Assembly: GCA_021442155.1 (NCBI GenBank)
Contig: CM038215.1
Location: 209,492,982 to 209,556,981 of the forward strand
Length of the DNA stretch: 64,000 nucleotides
DNA from: Cymbidium sinense
Taxonomy: Eukaryota > Streptophyta > Magnoliopsida > Asparagales > Orchidaceae
Reading direction: 5' to 3'
The notes beneath the pieces are model-generated. The model saw only the letters and a program-made list of their open reading frames with translations, was not told where the DNA came from and did not search any database. Shown one piece after another: positions 26,090-40,630 of this stretch. Each line of letters begins with the position of its first letter. Position 1 is the stretch's first letter. The translations under genes and the position numbers were made by a program.

Positions 26090-26722
26090 TTTACCACGTA
26101 GCATCTCGTTCTAATTCATATATGCATAATACACGAACAAAATGAATTGTTCGATTGTTAATTTGCTTAAGATCATATCCTATAATTCATTTTGGTTCCT
26201 CCATGAATGTGAGATCAGGTTGAATATCAATTTGATAAGTAATAATTTTGTTGGCTTCATTAGTAACAAATTTTTGTAGGAGATATATATGAAATGCATT
26301 ATATACTCCTTACATATATGCAAGTAATGCAAGTCCATAAGCCACTTTTTCAATTCTTTTTAAAATTTCATAAGGACCAATATAGCATGGGCTTAACTTT
26401 CCAACCTTGACAAAATATTTAACATCTTCATATGACAACACAAACTCTTAAATTCTCTTTAAGTCAGCTTATAATGGTTTCTCAGCCTATCTCGATAAAA
26501 CCTTTAATCTATAACTAATCAATCGAAACTTTTTAGTGGCTTCATTTATCAAATATGCACCAATGATTTTTTTTTCACTTATTTCCACCCAATAAATAGG
26601 TGTTCTACATTTCCTTCCATATAGTGCTTGATAAGGAGCCATACCAATACTTATTTTAAAACTATTATTGTAGTAAAATTCAATCAAAAGCAAGTGTATT
26701 TTCTAATTTCCTCCAAAATCAA
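26090..26722 (-). pseudogene. G1 integrase C-terminal part
   Basis: On the minus strand, entering from GL copy A, the text reads HIDFGGN, then LLLIEFYYNNSFKISIGMAP and YQALYGRKCRTPIYWVE. These are hallmark Del/Tekay integrase motifs just after the third catalytic residue. Downstream near 26220, DIQPDLTFMEEP corresponds to the chromovirus C-terminal tail. Frameshifts occur near 26480. The preceding integrase piece is at 33374-33650, on the other side of copy A. Confidence 0.85.
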
Positions 26723-29700
26723 TGTGAAAAAAATTTGTGATACCACGTAGATTTTAGAAATTTCTTCTTTAGGTAATCAAATTCATCACGAAGAAATAAA
26801 TATATTATCCTAGAAGATAAACATGTTATCTTATAATGGATTTTAGACAAATAATTTAAGACATTTCTTATTAATATTTTAGAGATTCTTCCCTTGAACT
26901 ACATAGAAAAGTAGAATATGTTTTATTTTATATTGGGATCGTAGTTCCCTATAAGGGCAAGTTCTTATAGTTAATTATATCTTAAGAATAAGGATCCCTT
27001 CATAAGAAAACTCTTAATTGAAGAAATAGACATTTATTTCTATAGATTTCTAAAGTGGTTCCAAAGAAAAATTATAATTTAGAATTTCAAAAAGGGAACA
27101 CTACAAAGTGGAAGGAGTTCTTTTAGAAGCCAATTGAGATAAAATAAGAAATTTCCATAGACATTAAGATACCAGTGGACATTTCAAATATCCTACTATT
27201 TGGCTTTAAATTTTAAAGTTTAAATTAAATTTTATGTTAAAATTTTATTAGAGATCTAGTGCTTATATTATAGCAGATTATAGAAATAAATGAAGACTCA
27301 CTAGTAGGATGCTTGGTCTTAAGTCTATAATTGTGCAAGTACACCAAGTTTGATTTTGAGAATTTTCTCTTTCCTTTTGAAAAGAAACATATATCTTCTA
27401 AACTTATAGCTCACTTGGAAGGGCTGCCAACTAACACCACCTAAGCAAATTTTAATCCATTATGTCAAGTCTCATGAATGCAAGATGGCTAAATTATAGT
27501 ATTAAAAATAAATAATCTAATAACCTAGTCTCGCTCCCTAATCTCTAAGATCATGTTGGGTATGATATGCACCAAATTAATGCAACAAATTTTAGCTTTT
27601 ATATCTTGATTCATATTTCATTTAAGCCTTTTTGGGTATGCAATTTATGCCTACAATGAGATACAATTAGAACTGGACATGAGTCAAATCAAAAGGAGAA
27701 GGTGGTTATCTTCAAAGGTCAAATGCCCCTTATGTGTAATGGGTGAAGCGCCCAATTCAAGTATTTAGAATAATATGCTAGCATGATTCGCAAAGCTAGT
27801 TATTTCTAGTTGATTTTAAGTTATTCCTAGGGCTTTTATTTATGTGAGAAGTTTCAAATTTCTTTATTTTTATTTAAGTTATTTAGATTTAGGTTGGATA
27901 AAAACTTTAGTTTTCCTAAGAGCCTAACATCTAGGCATTTATCTTAGAAAACATTGCTTAGAAAGAACCTAGAAATGTAGGTTGATTCTATTACACAGCC
28001 AAAGTAAATCAAGTTAAATTTAAATTAAAGTAATAGGCCAATGTGGCTGGGTACCACTATACACCCCAGAAGAAAGAGAAAAATGGGCAGCCGGGCTCTG
28101 CCCTTATACAGCTTGGCCTAGAACTACAAGTATAGATCTATGGGTGGGTGTCTTCTTCTAGGATCATCTCCTTCTTCAAAGACCTCTTTTGGGCTTCATA
28201 GAAAACCACTAGTTAATAGGGTTAGTTATTATTCTTAGACCCTATAGATATTCTAAGGTCAAATTACATTTAAAATTCAAAATGAAATTTCTAAACGTTG
28301 CATAACAAACATTTGGAAATGCAAATAACATACCAGCAATTATATTTGCAAACATACGAGCTTAGCATTAGTTTCTTGCCAAGCCCATGTGCTCTATTGG
28401 GCTATGCTTGGAGACTAAGCATACTTGCAAAAAAGTAACATTTATTTATAATTTATTACAGTGGCCCCTTTTATCATAACCCCCTATAGAAGGCAGCATT
28501 AGTTCTAGAAAGAATGTTCTACCATCCTGTCTAACAGGCAAACAATCCTAGCCAACTAGTCTAAACATTACACCACAAAATAATAAAAATATCACATCAC
28601 ATAATAGAATATCACAAATCAACCTAACCTAAATCTAGGGTCGGTGACTTAATATTTTAGTTTGTGAAGGAGGGGTTGGGTGGTATTACTATACTAGGTC
28701 TATTAAGTTCAAGTTTCAATTTGGATTTTCAAAATTTTAATTTAATTTGATTTTTTTTCATAATTTTGCTTCATAGGAACATGTCATTATTATACTTGAA
28801 ATTCAAGGTATCAAGACCTCTTTCGGACTATAGCACTGCGACCTCCGGTGTCCAGACTATGTAACATATATTGTTAATTATCAAAAAAATTAGTTTTATT
28901 CGTTTGATTTCTTTTAATCTTAAAATTGGGTTAATTTATTATGGGTGGTTTAAATTTAAATGATTTAATAATTTGCAATTTGATTTCCATTTTTAGATTC
29001 ATTTTACATTAAAATGAAATTTAAGTTGTCAAGAATGAAGAATATAATAAGTTCCACTTTGCTCATTCTATTCAACATCCTAAATCCTAGTAAAATAAAG
29101 TCTTTACTGTAAAGTAAAGATTCATTCTAAAGGTCAAACTAAGATCCTAAGTATCATGATTAACCTCTTCTTGAATTCTTTTAAGTAAGATTTGGTTTGA
29201 TTAAAGTTTTAATTTTTATTTGGATTTGCATTAAGATTCATTCTTCTTTTTATTTGATTAATGTTGATTATTGTTTAAATGATTTGATTTATTCATTATT
29301 TTAGTTTTCATGTTGTTTTGATTAAATGTGTATTTAATTTCGTGTGTTTTAATTATTTAATTTACTTTATTTAAATTGATTTCATTCATTCATTTCATTA
29401 ATGTTATGTTAATGGGTTTAGATAAATTTACTTAATCAATTTTGTAATTTCATTCTTTCATTTTATTGATGTTATGTTTGTTAATTTTTATGTTTTATAG
29501 CTTAATCTTCATATTGTATTCTCCCTTCAAATGATTTGATTCAAGTGATTAGGTTTATTTGACTTGATTATTTCATTAAGGTTTATGTCTATTAATATTT
29601 ATGTTCATTTAATTTTCATGAACTTAATTAATATCTTAAATTCAACCTTAATTTTAATGTTATTATTTTATTATATTTCAATTTTATGATTTATTTGTTT

Positions 29701-31307
29701 CATTTGTATAATTTTTAATTGATTATTTAGGTTTTATTTTGATTTTCTTTGTTATTTTCATTTATTTACTTTAGTAACATTCCTATGCTTGTTGGATTAA
29801 TGTAATTTGTTTCAAATTATGATTTCTTTCATTTATTTCATTAACATTCATAGGTTATGAACATAAATTATTGAGTCAATTATCTTTAATTAGCCTAAAA
29901 GTAATGTTAGTTTAATTATTTAGGAAAGTTTTTTTTATCATTTAATTTAATGGAATCTTTATTCTTAGTCATGATCTAAGAAGTTTAAAGACTTGGCTAC
30001 TTGGATATCAAACATATCCTAGGTCATTTTTAACTTTTTAGATGTAATTGATTTGACTTTTCATTTTAGCTTGATGTTTCTTAATGTTTCTTAATTCAAT
30101 TAATTACTTGGATATCATTTTAGGTTTATTTACATTTGCAACTACATTACTCCTTAACCTAGATGACTCCTTAACCTAGATGGGTTTAATGGATTCATAT
30201 GTTAAGAGATTATAAAATTTAGAGGTTAGTGAATCTTACATTTTAGTTTATTAGTGGATTTATCATGATTTAATCAATTATTAACAATAAAATTTAATTG
30301 AATTTTGTATTCTTAATTATTTTATTAAACCCTAAGTTTATAATTAATTAAGTTTCTTGACTTGAGAATGTTAGACAAGTTTCCCTAAGTGTTATGATGT
30401 TGATAAACATATTTCAAGTTGATATTATAAATTTCATAATTTTTTATAATTTTTGATTTATTGTTGTATTTAAATTGACCTAAAGACTCGGAGATTCAAT
30501 AACTTCCAATTTTGAGGTCAATTGACCTTGAAATCAAATGGGGTTCTTTGCCAATTTGAGTTACCTTAAAGTTTCATTCTGATCATATGTGTATTTTATG
30601 ATTAATTAAGGTTTTAATTATTTTACTAAAATGTAAATTAAGCTCAAGTTAAGTAAAATTAATTAGGTGTTTTATTTTTTTTTTTAGATTCGTCTATGGA
30701 AGATGCATCCATAGAGGACACTTTTAAAATTTTTGGAGCTTTGGTTAATTTACTATGATTTTTCTAAGTTCAGGTTGGTTAATTAAATTAATTAATTCAA
30801 TTAAGTACTAAATCAGGTTATTTTATGGATTATTGGATTTCATAGGGTTTTAGTAGGTTATTTAGGTTCATTATAGTTTATTATGAAGATTTAATGTGTT
30901 CTTATAATTTTCTATGATTTTCTTAATTTATATTAATTTATTTCATTAAAATTATGGTTTAACGTTTGATATTCAATACTTTTTGATTCACTATGAAATA
31001 AATCATGAAAATTTTTCCTATAGTGTATATTAACCATAATTTCATTTCTCCAAAGTTTCAAATTAATTTGAACATTCATTTGAGATCAACTTGAGTTTTG
31101 ATTTTTTTTTCATTCAAAATAAAATTAACCCAAAATTACTCAATGAAAATTAGGGATTTTGAGTTTAATGGATTCCTCTCATTGTGAGGAATCTATGGAG
31201 CCCTTAATTACATTTTTTGTGTATTTTATTTTTAATAATTTTTTGATGTTTCTATTAGTTTTCCATTATTTTTAAATTTCAAAAAAGTGAATTTCTCATT
31301 TAGATGC

Positions 31308-31560
31308 ATCAGCACCACATGGCACTCGCGTGATTCATCCACGTAGGATCCACATGGATCCTGCACTAAAATAACGGCGGACTCGATTTGATCTGGACTG
31401 TTCGATCGAAGATCAGACAGCTCAGATTAACTTGTGGTTTCTTATAAGGGGTTTAATCGATTGGTATGACTAAATCTCAGTCGTCTATTCTTAATAAAAG
31501 AAATAAATGATGAAGATTATGTCTCATTCGAAGACAGTGAAAGCTGAGAGCCATCCGTCA
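31308..31560 (+). promoter_or_regulatory. GC-richer conserved core of GL copy A (candidate LTR promoter region)
   Basis: It is noticeably GC-richer than its surroundings, starting atcagcaccacatggcactc and containing gatcagacagctcagatta. The matching cores in B (38096) and in C (45570-45850, reverse) share cagcgccacatgg-like, gatcagat and gattaatctcac-like words. The promoter role is an inference from conservation and position only. Confidence 0.35.
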
Positions 31561-32479
31561 ATTCTAGATGATTTTCATTGATCCAACTGGTGAAATCACC
31601 CAATTTCAATTCTAAATCCATCAAGAACTCACATAGATCAATTCTATATGGTTTAATCTCCCTTGAGATTAAGTTTCTTTTACAAAAGACCAAAATCAGA
31701 GATAAAGAAGGTTGGGTATGGTGCGTACCTCACCGATGGTGATTTCAAATAGCGAGGATGATCGATTACCTTCATGGAGATGTGACGAGCCTCTGGTAAG
31801 GAGGAATTGGATTGCCTCCCTGTGGATCGGTGTGGAGACCAAGCTTCGCACAATTTTCTAACTAGTTTGGTCATTTTTTTGGCTTACCACCAGCATAGGG
31901 TTTGGGAAAGGTTGTGCTCAACTTCATTTTGCTTGGGGTAGGTGATGGGATGCTCAATTGGGTTTAAGAATGGCTCTCTCTTAATTTTCCATGTGTGGCC
32001 GAAATCCTTATCCAAACTTTCATCTTGCCTTGGTCAGCTAAGGTGATTTCCACCTTTGTGGGCTAGCTCCAAGGGTGGTAGGCTACTTAACACATGTCCA
32101 AGGGTGTTGAGGTGGTGGAGCAAAGAGGAGAGGATTGGGGAAGAAAATTTGTCTTCATGTATTCCTCTCTTTCCATGACATATTCCTTCCTTAGATTGAC
32201 TTGGTGACTTTATTAATTTGATTACTCTTGGCTACCAATTATCCTAAACTCATCTTAGGATATGTTTGAATGTATTCCAAGATGATTAATTGAAGCTTGG
32301 GTTCAAATCTTTTGAAATTATGCCACTTAGGAACTTTTTTATTTGGCTTGCTCTAGCTTGCTCCATTTGGTGTATTAACACTAGATTGATACTTCAATTA
32401 CATCAATTTAATCATTTATGATGTTTTTAATCAATGGATTTTATGGAATTTGAAATTGATCAATTGCTTATTCCATATT

Positions 32480-33300
32480 TAACCCATTATAGCTTACACG
32501 AATTTGGTTGAATTGAATTGGGTCAAATGACTTTCTTGGCTCAATTACAATGTATTTATCATTCAATTATGTCAATCAAAGCATTTGGGATACATAAGAT
32601 TAATTAATTTCACTTATTTCATGTTTAAACCCCATTTTAGCCTAACTTGGTCTTAATGGGTTAAGATTTGATTAATTAGGATAAATGATCATATTAACCT
32701 ATTTAAGTCCAATCATTGGTTAATTTATGTTTAATAATCATTTTCAAATAATTTTGAACAATCAATTTGATTCAGTTTGATTTTGATTTGAATTTAAAAA
32801 GGCTCATTTAAGCCCAATTAGTTCAAATGATCTAATTAGCCTAATTAAGTCTTTAATGAATTTATTTCTTTAAATTCATGATTAAACATATCTATTTTAT
32901 CATTTCGACTAGTTGATATAATTTCATTTGGTCAAATTTTTTTGGATTGACCTTTGACTTAGTAGGGCCACATAAAGTCAAACCTATGTCAAAAAAAATG
33001 GTTGATTGACTTTGATTTGGATTTGATTTCATGATTTTGTTTAATTTTGATTTGGGTTTGTTTTGATTTACTTTAAAAAAAATTTAAGTTTAAGTAATTT
33101 TAGGGTTAAATAAGATAATTAGGTTAATTATCATATTCACCTCGATTCAAGTTCAAATATATTTAGATTTCAATTATTTTGGATTTGGATTTGAATTTAG
33201 TTTTGGTTTATCCAATCTTATTGGGTTGGGTTAGACCTTAGAAAGGTGCACTAGGTCACTAAGTGAAGTATCCTAAGTGTCTAATTAAGAGTTTCCTAAT
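32480..33300 (+). repeat. GGTCAA/TTGACC-dense terminal zone of GL copy A
   Basis: Words such as gggtcaaatga, ttggtcaaat, ggattgacctttgac and gggttggg recur, interspersed with gaatttgattt-like words. The zone runs up to the gaggtcaaca terminus. It is less dense than the equivalent zones in B and C. Confidence 0.6.
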
Positions 33301-33373
33301 TTAGGATTAGGTATCTTAATTGCTAACTTTAGAAATTATGTTAACCTCAATAAAAAATGAGGTCAACAATCAA

Positions 33374-33650
33374 GTGTATAAAGTCAAAGTAAATCTTAAA
33401 GTTTTTGAATTGTTCTTTTAGATTGACCATCAATTTGAGGATGGACTGTAGTACTAAAAGTGAGTTTGGTACCTAAAGCTTCCTTAATTTTTTTTCATAA
33501 TCTAGATGTGAATTTGCCATCCCCATCAGATTATGGCACACCATGTAATTTTATAATTTCATCAATAAAATTTTTGCTAACTTTTCAACAACATCGGATT
33601 GTTTAATGGATAGAAAGTGTGCAAATTTAGTCAATTAAACAATGATAACT
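33374..33650 (-). pseudogene. G1 integrase catalytic core, middle piece between GL copies B and A
   Basis: On the minus strand VIIV-LTKFAHFLSIKQ appears near 33640, then EKLAKIFIDEI and the SDGDGKFTSR box near 33510. The usual second catalytic Asp context is SDRD; here it reads SDGD. KEALGTKLTFSTTVHPQ and GQSKRTIQKL follow near 33420, containing the region of the third catalytic residue. Stops are present. It is bounded on one side by copy B with its TAACT duplication and on the other by copy A with ATCAA. Confidence 0.85.
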
Positions 33651-36600
33651 TGTGGTGTTTTAATTTGGAGTCATTAGGACACTACACAGATCTTATGGGG
33701 TACTTATTGAAGTGATCGGGTATGACTTTGAGGTGTGATATATCATCTAGAAAGATGGAAACATCACTCTACAATGGATCTAATCACCTAATAAAGACTC
33801 CTAAGGCAGATGGGTCTTCATATATACTAGAGATCTTTCCCATACTTTACATAAAAAAGTAAAGCAGGGTTTATTTATGTTGGGTTCTTTAGTTCCCTAT
33901 GGATGTAAGCTTCCATAGTTAATTACATCTTAGAAGTAGGAATTTACTAAGAACACTCTTGATTAAAATAGTCAATAAATATCTCCAAAAATTTCAAAGT
34001 TAGGCTATTAAAGGATTTGGTATTTTTTTGAAAATCAAGTGAGAGATTTCAAATAGAAAGACTTATTTTCATATTCCAAAATAAGATAAGTAGGGAGCAC
34101 TCATGATGCTAGGAAGCCTAGTAAGTACTACGGTCTACCATATAATGAGGCTTTATATATTTGAAAGAGAGAGTTCATTTTTTATTTAAGTTGAAATTTT
34201 ATTAGAATGCTAGGATTTATAGTACATCGACACAAGATTATGAAAATTCTTAAGAGTTGAGGACTTATACTCGTAGCCTGAAAAAAATAAGTAGCCTCAT
34301 ATCCTAAATCTAGGGTGCTTTAGTACAAGCTGGAAGCATGACTTAAGTCTAATCAGAAAATGGGACATAGTGGTTTACCTCCATTAGATAGGATAAATCC
34401 ATTACAACTCTTCTGGACTTACAACTGCCTAGAGTGACCACCAGCTAAAATATCCTATGCTTTAAAATCATGTAGGTTGGTCTTATGTGGATGCAAGATA
34501 GCTAAGTTGTTATTCAATTAGGAAGGAAAATTAGAGTCCTAAACTCACTCCCTAAGAGACTAGACCATGACTGGCATGAAGACATGACTTAGACTAAATA
34601 CAAAATTTTAATCTTTTACACCATTTTGACACATTCATTTGGAAAAAGGTTTGGGATGATTATGCCTATATGCATGATGAAGTAAGGTTATGGGCTAAAT
34701 CAGTGGGAGGAGGTGTTCTGCACTACAAGGGATGCCCTCAAAGGTCAAGCATTCCTCTATCGCGTAAGAGTGGTGACCCTCCTTATTCAAGAGCAAAATA
34801 AGATGTTATGCATGATATTATAACATTCAATATTCAGCTAAGGGGTTGCTAAATCTTTTAATTATCTTGATGATAACCTAATCTTTAAGGTGAAGTTGTG
34901 AGTTATATTTAAAATTTAGTTATGAGTTATTTAATGAGAGTAAAAAAATTAATTTTATCTTAAAAAGCCTATTTCATCCAGGCCACACATTCAATCATCA
35001 AACTTTAAGAAAACCTATAAAAATATGCCATTTCTATAGCATAAGCTAAACATGACAATCAAATATTCATAAATTTTTATAAAAGAAAATAAAATATAAT
35101 GGTAAGAAAAAGGAAAAGAAGTTGGGTAGTCGAGCTCTACCATTATATAACCCAGATTATAAAAGAATATTATAATTACAATGAAATAGATGTTGTGGGG
35201 GTCTTCATTCTTCATCTCTCTTTTCTCCTTCTAATTTTGTTTTACTCCAGGCTTCACAAGGCCTCCTAGGTCTTTACCTTCTAGCCATTGCTCATTATAA
35301 GCCCTATGGAACTAATCCTAATCATATTTACAAAAATTACATATGTATGAAAAATAAAATCTAGCTACACCTGCAAAATAGATGTTAGCTAAACAAACAT
35401 ACAAATCAAGCAGTTATATTTTATAAATTCAGACTTAGCATCACGCACATGGGAAACCAAGCTCATTTGTCATAATGTGGATTATTCAAAGGGGGATGAG
35501 CAACCTGCAAGTAAAAGCATTTATATTTATTTATTATTTTAGCATCCCCTTTAGCATAATCCCCTGCATAAAATATCATCAGGCTAACAACGGCCTAACA
35601 TCTAGTCTACGCATAAGTAAACCTAACATCCAGTCTAAAATATTACATCACAAAACAAAACATAACCATAACATACACCATCCTAACTCAGAGCTAGAAG
35701 AGGTGACTTAGTATTCTAGTGTGTGTGTTAAGGTTTGGTGTTGTATGTCTTAGCTAGGCTTTATAATTATAATTGTCTAAGGTTTGGAATATTCACGTTA
35801 CACATGAGGGGAGGTTTCACTTCATGTTATTAAAAGGATTGTTGGATTTTAACTTATATTTTCTTTTTTTCACTTAATATTTATTTAGCATCTAATTATT
35901 ATAAAGAGAGGAAAGAGGTTTGACCCCTTTCATCCCTACCCTAAGTTATTTTTTAAAGGCATGTTGTTATGAATTTGGTTTCTTCTAGAGAATGATTTAT
36001 TAAATATTTTATTAATCTTATGTTTGGGTTAATCTTAAAGAATCTTATTCAACATGAAAGGCATCTTAAGATTAAGGAGATTTAATCATTACCACATGGA
36101 TAACATCCCATCATTCCTTTTCATCATTAATAACATGCATATGTTTCCATTTTATTATTTATGATATTTCATTTAGCATACCTATACATAAAATGTGTAT
36201 TTTTAGCACATTTGAATGATTGTTAATGCATGTATTCTTGGTAGAAAAGAGGGATTTCGTTCCTTAGCTAAGTATACATAGACATGTATTAGAGATTTAA
36301 GTAAGTACGTGTCATTGTTAAACCAGGAAAGTTACATAATTTAAGACCTCCTTGGGGCTACTTAAAACATCGTGTTCTCAGGATGTCCAGACTATATACT
36401 TGCTATCATAAATACATATGAATGTATACATTAACATAAGAATAGAAATCATGAAAAAGATTGTATGTTAGCAAATTATTTACTCATGTACAGTAAAGCT
36501 TTATCCAAATTCTAATATATGTTTAAATTTGAATGAAATTATCCAAGTACGTGTCATTGTCAAACTAGTGAAGTGAGCTAATCTAAGACCTTTTAGGGGT

Positions 36601-38095
36601 TACTTAAAGCCTCGTGTTCCTCATATATCCAGACTATATATTTGCTAATAATCAAACACATGTAAACATACACATGAACTATGGAAATAGAGCAACACTT
36701 TTACACGAGTAAACTATAAGCAAATGCAAATCATATAGAATATTTATAACCAACATCATTTTAAATTTTCATCATTAGTTTATAATTTTGAAAATAATTT
36801 TAGATTTATTAGTGATAATAGCCATACTATATAATAAGATCAATTCAACACATACAACTTATACATATGTAATCATATTCATTTGATTCCATTATTTGAA
36901 AACATGGATACATGATACAAATGGAATACAAATTTATAATGATTGAAAAGAAATGATTAAACATTGCCACATGCTACATTCAACAACATTAATTGTTAAG
37001 GACATTCAAGTCAAATAAAACTTTTTAAAATTAACCAAAGTTTGTTATGAAGATTTTTTTTTTTTAGATTTGAATTATTAAAGCTTAAAGAGGAGACATG
37101 ATATTTGTTGTTTTTCCCCATCCCATGTTAGTAACTTAATATATTTAAGGAGAAATAATTATTTATATTTTATGGATTGATTAAGTTCAAATTATCAAGC
37201 AATTACTTTAATTTCTCTTTCCTAAATCTCTTTAATTTAATTAACTACTTAATCATGAGACTCCCGTGATATGCTTATAAAAAAATTAAAATTTGCAATG
37301 CTCCTAAGGGGATCTAATGCAATTAGGCTCATGCTTAAGGGTTAATTAGATTAAGGAATAATTTAAACTAAGTACTCTTATGATTTTTTCACACCTGTGG
37401 GTTAACCATAACTTTCTCAAGGACTTTATATTATTAAACATATAAAGGGGAAACCCATTAATCATACTTGAATTCTTTGAACTAATCATCATTTTAATTC
37501 GACTTGATTTTCCCACTAATTTACTTAATTAGCCATTAATTAACATATGCATTAATTAACTCTCCTATGGGAATGTACTTAGAAAAATAACTAGGAAAGA
37601 GGTCTTAATTATTTTTCCTAATCATTCCCACTATTAATAGTGATTAATCATCATTAACCATTTAATTTTTAATATTTAATAATTTTAATAAACATAAACT
37701 TAATTAAAGAGGGTAATTAAGATTGAAATTTGAAATTCTTTAAATTACATGACTAATAAATTTCAAGAAAATTAAGGAGGTAGAGGACAACCCATGGAAC
37801 TAATCCACCAAATTTTAAATCAATTGGCCAAGTAATTAAGCCTTAATTAGGATAATTATACCTTAATTAAGATAATTAAGCCTTAATTAGAGTAATTAGC
37901 CTAAACTTCAAACCCTAATTAATCATTATTCATTAACTAAACATTAGAGATTTTATTTTTGTTAAATTATTCTCTATTTACCCTTTTCAAGATGAGTTTA
38001 TTTATATATTTTAGATTTTTTTATAATTAATTATGGATTTTCAAAGTTTTGGATATTTAATGACATTTTTAACACTTAATTAACCTCCTAAATCA

Positions 38096-38360
38096 TCAGC
38101 GCCACATGGAAGTTGACGCGTCAGCACTTTCTATATGGCTCCATGGGATAGATTATTTAAAACATCGACGTAGCAGCTGACTCAGCAGTGGCAGACGCTT
38201 TCTTCCCCACCGTTTGATCTCAGATCAGATGGTCGAGATTAATCTCACGATTTCTTAAGGATTAAATAAAAAAATCTAGCAGATTAAATCGCGATCGTAT
38301 ATTCTAATCACGTGGAACGGATGACCGATGATCCATCATCCCCCGAGAGCTAGAAGATGG
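38096..38360 (+). promoter_or_regulatory. GC-richer conserved core of GL copy B (candidate LTR promoter region)
   Basis: It contains cagcgccacatggaagttg, a TATA-like gattatttaaaac near 38153, gatcagatggtcgagattaa and cgtggaacggatga near 38310. The reverse strand of copy C has ggctatttaaaac and tgtggaacggatgat at matching spacing. Shared sequence with a TATA-like box suggests a transcription start region, but this is not proven. Confidence 0.4.
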
Positions 38361-38999
38361 ACACCACCTGTCTTTCGCCTCTTGATCCAAGCTTACAAGA
38401 GCTTGTAAGAAGTCGAGATCGACTCCAAAATGTGTGTGGAGGAGATCTAAGGAGATCCTACAGTGGAAATCATGTGCAATCACAATTTACTTCATAAAGG
38501 ACCAACGCCTATGGAAAAATTTACGGTTTGTCAGATTTTTACCTCGCTAGAGCTAAAGACCGGTGGTCTGTCGACTAAGGTAGCTTCATCTTGAAGAGAT
38601 GAAGCTCTATTTAGAAGATCTCGAGCTACCTCCCTGCCGATTCCTTTGTGGGCCAAGTGCCACCACAAAGCTCACTGGAGTTGGTTTTGGAGTACCTTCA
38701 GGTGATCAAATCGATTGAGGATTAATTCATTTCAACTCGTCAAAATGAAGAGAAGGTGTGGAAAGAGTTAATTTGGATTTAGTGAGGTTGGACAAATGGA
38801 GCTCTCTGTTTCATTCGGTGGTTGGTCTCACCAGCGATGGGGAGCATTAAGGACGCAGGGAAGGCTACAGAGCACTCTATGGAAGCTCTCTGTGAAGTTT
38901 GAATGGATGGGGATGAGTATACTCTTTTCTCCAAGTGAACCAAGGGTTGAGATTGGCTAAGCCTTTACCAGTCGTCCAGTTAGGGTAAGTGGTCGGAGG

Positions 39000-40630
39000 T
39001 GGCAGTGGACCGCTGATGTGGATGTGCTTGAGAGGTTGAGGCAATGGCATGGGTTGGCATGGGGTGTACCTCCTCCTCCAAGTGAACCAATGGAGAGCCA
39101 AGGTTGAGTTCACCCTCTCATGGCCAAAGGTTGAACCAAACAGCCTTGGGTTAGGTTGGGTCAGTGGTCCACATGTCCAAGAAGGGCTAAAGGTGGCTGC
39201 CAAGGTTTGGGTAGTGGGAGAACCCACACAAATAGAGATTTTATCCCATTTAGGTGGCTTGGTTTAAGGGGTTTTACCAAAATTGGGTTCACCATGGGTT
39301 GGGTCCACTTGGGCAGACCCATGATGACCCAAGCATGATTCATGCAAAGTTTGGTTGGGTTTGGACTTAGTTTGGTATGGTTTGGCTCAATTTGACCCAT
39401 ATGGGTCAAATGGGGTTCAATTGGGTTAGGTTGACCAATTGGTCAAATTGGGTCAAACAAAGGGTTTGGAGATGTTCAATTGATCATTTGGAATGTATTA
39501 GTTCAATTGATTTGGTTTAATTTGAAGTGGATTTGATTTTGGCTCATGTGGGTTTATTTAGGTCAAATGGGCTAAGTTGACCAGCTCACTCAAATTAACC
39601 AAATTGGCTAGGGTGGGGGGTTGGTTTAGGTTCAATTGATCATTTGAGAATGATTGTAAGTGTTGGTTTGAATCAATTTAGAATTGGTAAGGGTTTGGTT
39701 CAACTGGACCCTTTAGGTCAATTTAGGGTTAAAGGGGCCAATTTGATTAGCCTGATCAAATTAGGTTTAATTGAAGGTTAGATCATGTTGAATAATCTAT
39801 TTATGATTGATTAGGGGTATTGGTTTTAATAAATTTGATTTAGGATTTGATTTGACTCAATTTGACCTTTAGGTCAAATTGGGTCAACTTGGGTTAAGGG
39901 ACCAAATTGGCTTGGTTGGGTTCAATTGGAGGTTGAGCCATGTACAATACTCAATTTATGATTAATGGGAGTCGTTGATCGTAAACAATTGGAGTTAGAA
40001 TGAGATTTGGTTCATTTTGGTCTATATGGGTTAATTGGGTCAACTTGGATCAAGTGATCAAATTCATTTGGTTTGACCCAATTGATTGCAATTAGACTAT
40101 CAAGGAAGATCAACAATCATTATAGAGGAGATTGGATGAGTTGATTCAATTTAATTTGGGTTGGATTGAAGTTTCAATCAGTTTGGTCATTTATGCCACC
40201 TTGGGTCAAGTGGACTAATTAGATTGATTGAGTTGAATTAGTGGAATTGGGTGTTGAGAATGGTTAAATGATGGATTTAGAGTTGATTGGTGGCTTTGAT
40301 TGCAATTGATTTGGTTTGATTGAACTTTGGCTCATTTAGACCTTTTGGATCAAATGGGCTAACTAGGGTTAATTGGATTCATTTGATTTGATTGGTTTGA
40401 TTACAAATGTTAGAAAGGTTTGAAATGGTCTATTGAATGGTTAGAGTGCTTTTTTGAAAATCAATTGGATTTGGTTTGTTTAAATGACCTTTGAGTTGGA
40501 TCATGGGATCATGGTGGAATTAACATAGGTTAGGGGCAAAGTTAATTTGGCTTGGAGCTTGGATATAAAATAAAAATTTAATTGAGGTTTGTTGTGTTAG
40601 TTTAAGGTTGGTTTTGAGAGAGTGGATAAG
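39000..40630 (+). repeat. GGTCAA/TTGACC-dense zone of GL copy B
   Basis: Dozens of ggtcaaattggg, ttgacccata, ggtcaacttggg and similar words recur at short irregular spacing, without a fixed tandem unit. Small open frames here (38877-39409, both strands) arise from this low-complexity text and are not genes. Confidence 0.85.

Larger units (their letters stand above)
26723..33368 (+). mobile_element. GL-family giant solo LTR, copy A, with 5-bp target duplication
   Basis: It starts TGTGAAAAAAATTTGTGATA and ends gaggtcaaca (33368). ATCAA is directly repeated at 26718-26722 and 33369-33373. The insertion splits the integrase frame of G1, and joining across it restores the expected integrase order. 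It is 6646 bp and contains no gag/pol similarity, primer-binding site or second copy of its own ends. It is homologous along its length to copies B (same orientation) and C (opposite). Landmarks are a tatacagcttgg block near 28110, the single subrepeat near 28790-28860, the GC-richer core 31308-31560 and the GGTCAA-rich end 32480-33300. It is interpreted as a solo LTR left by LTR-LTR recombination. Confidence 0.8.

Noticed and set aside
26723..33368. Helitron or MULE interpretation of the GL copies
   Set aside because: There is no CTRR end with a hairpin, no long terminal inverted repeats and no 9-bp duplication. TG..CA with exact 5-bp duplications fits LTR integration better.
38877..39409. 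Overlapping open frames on both strands, up to 116 codons
   Set aside because: They fall in the GGTCAA-dense zone of GL copy B, are low-complexity and are not conserved in copies A or C.
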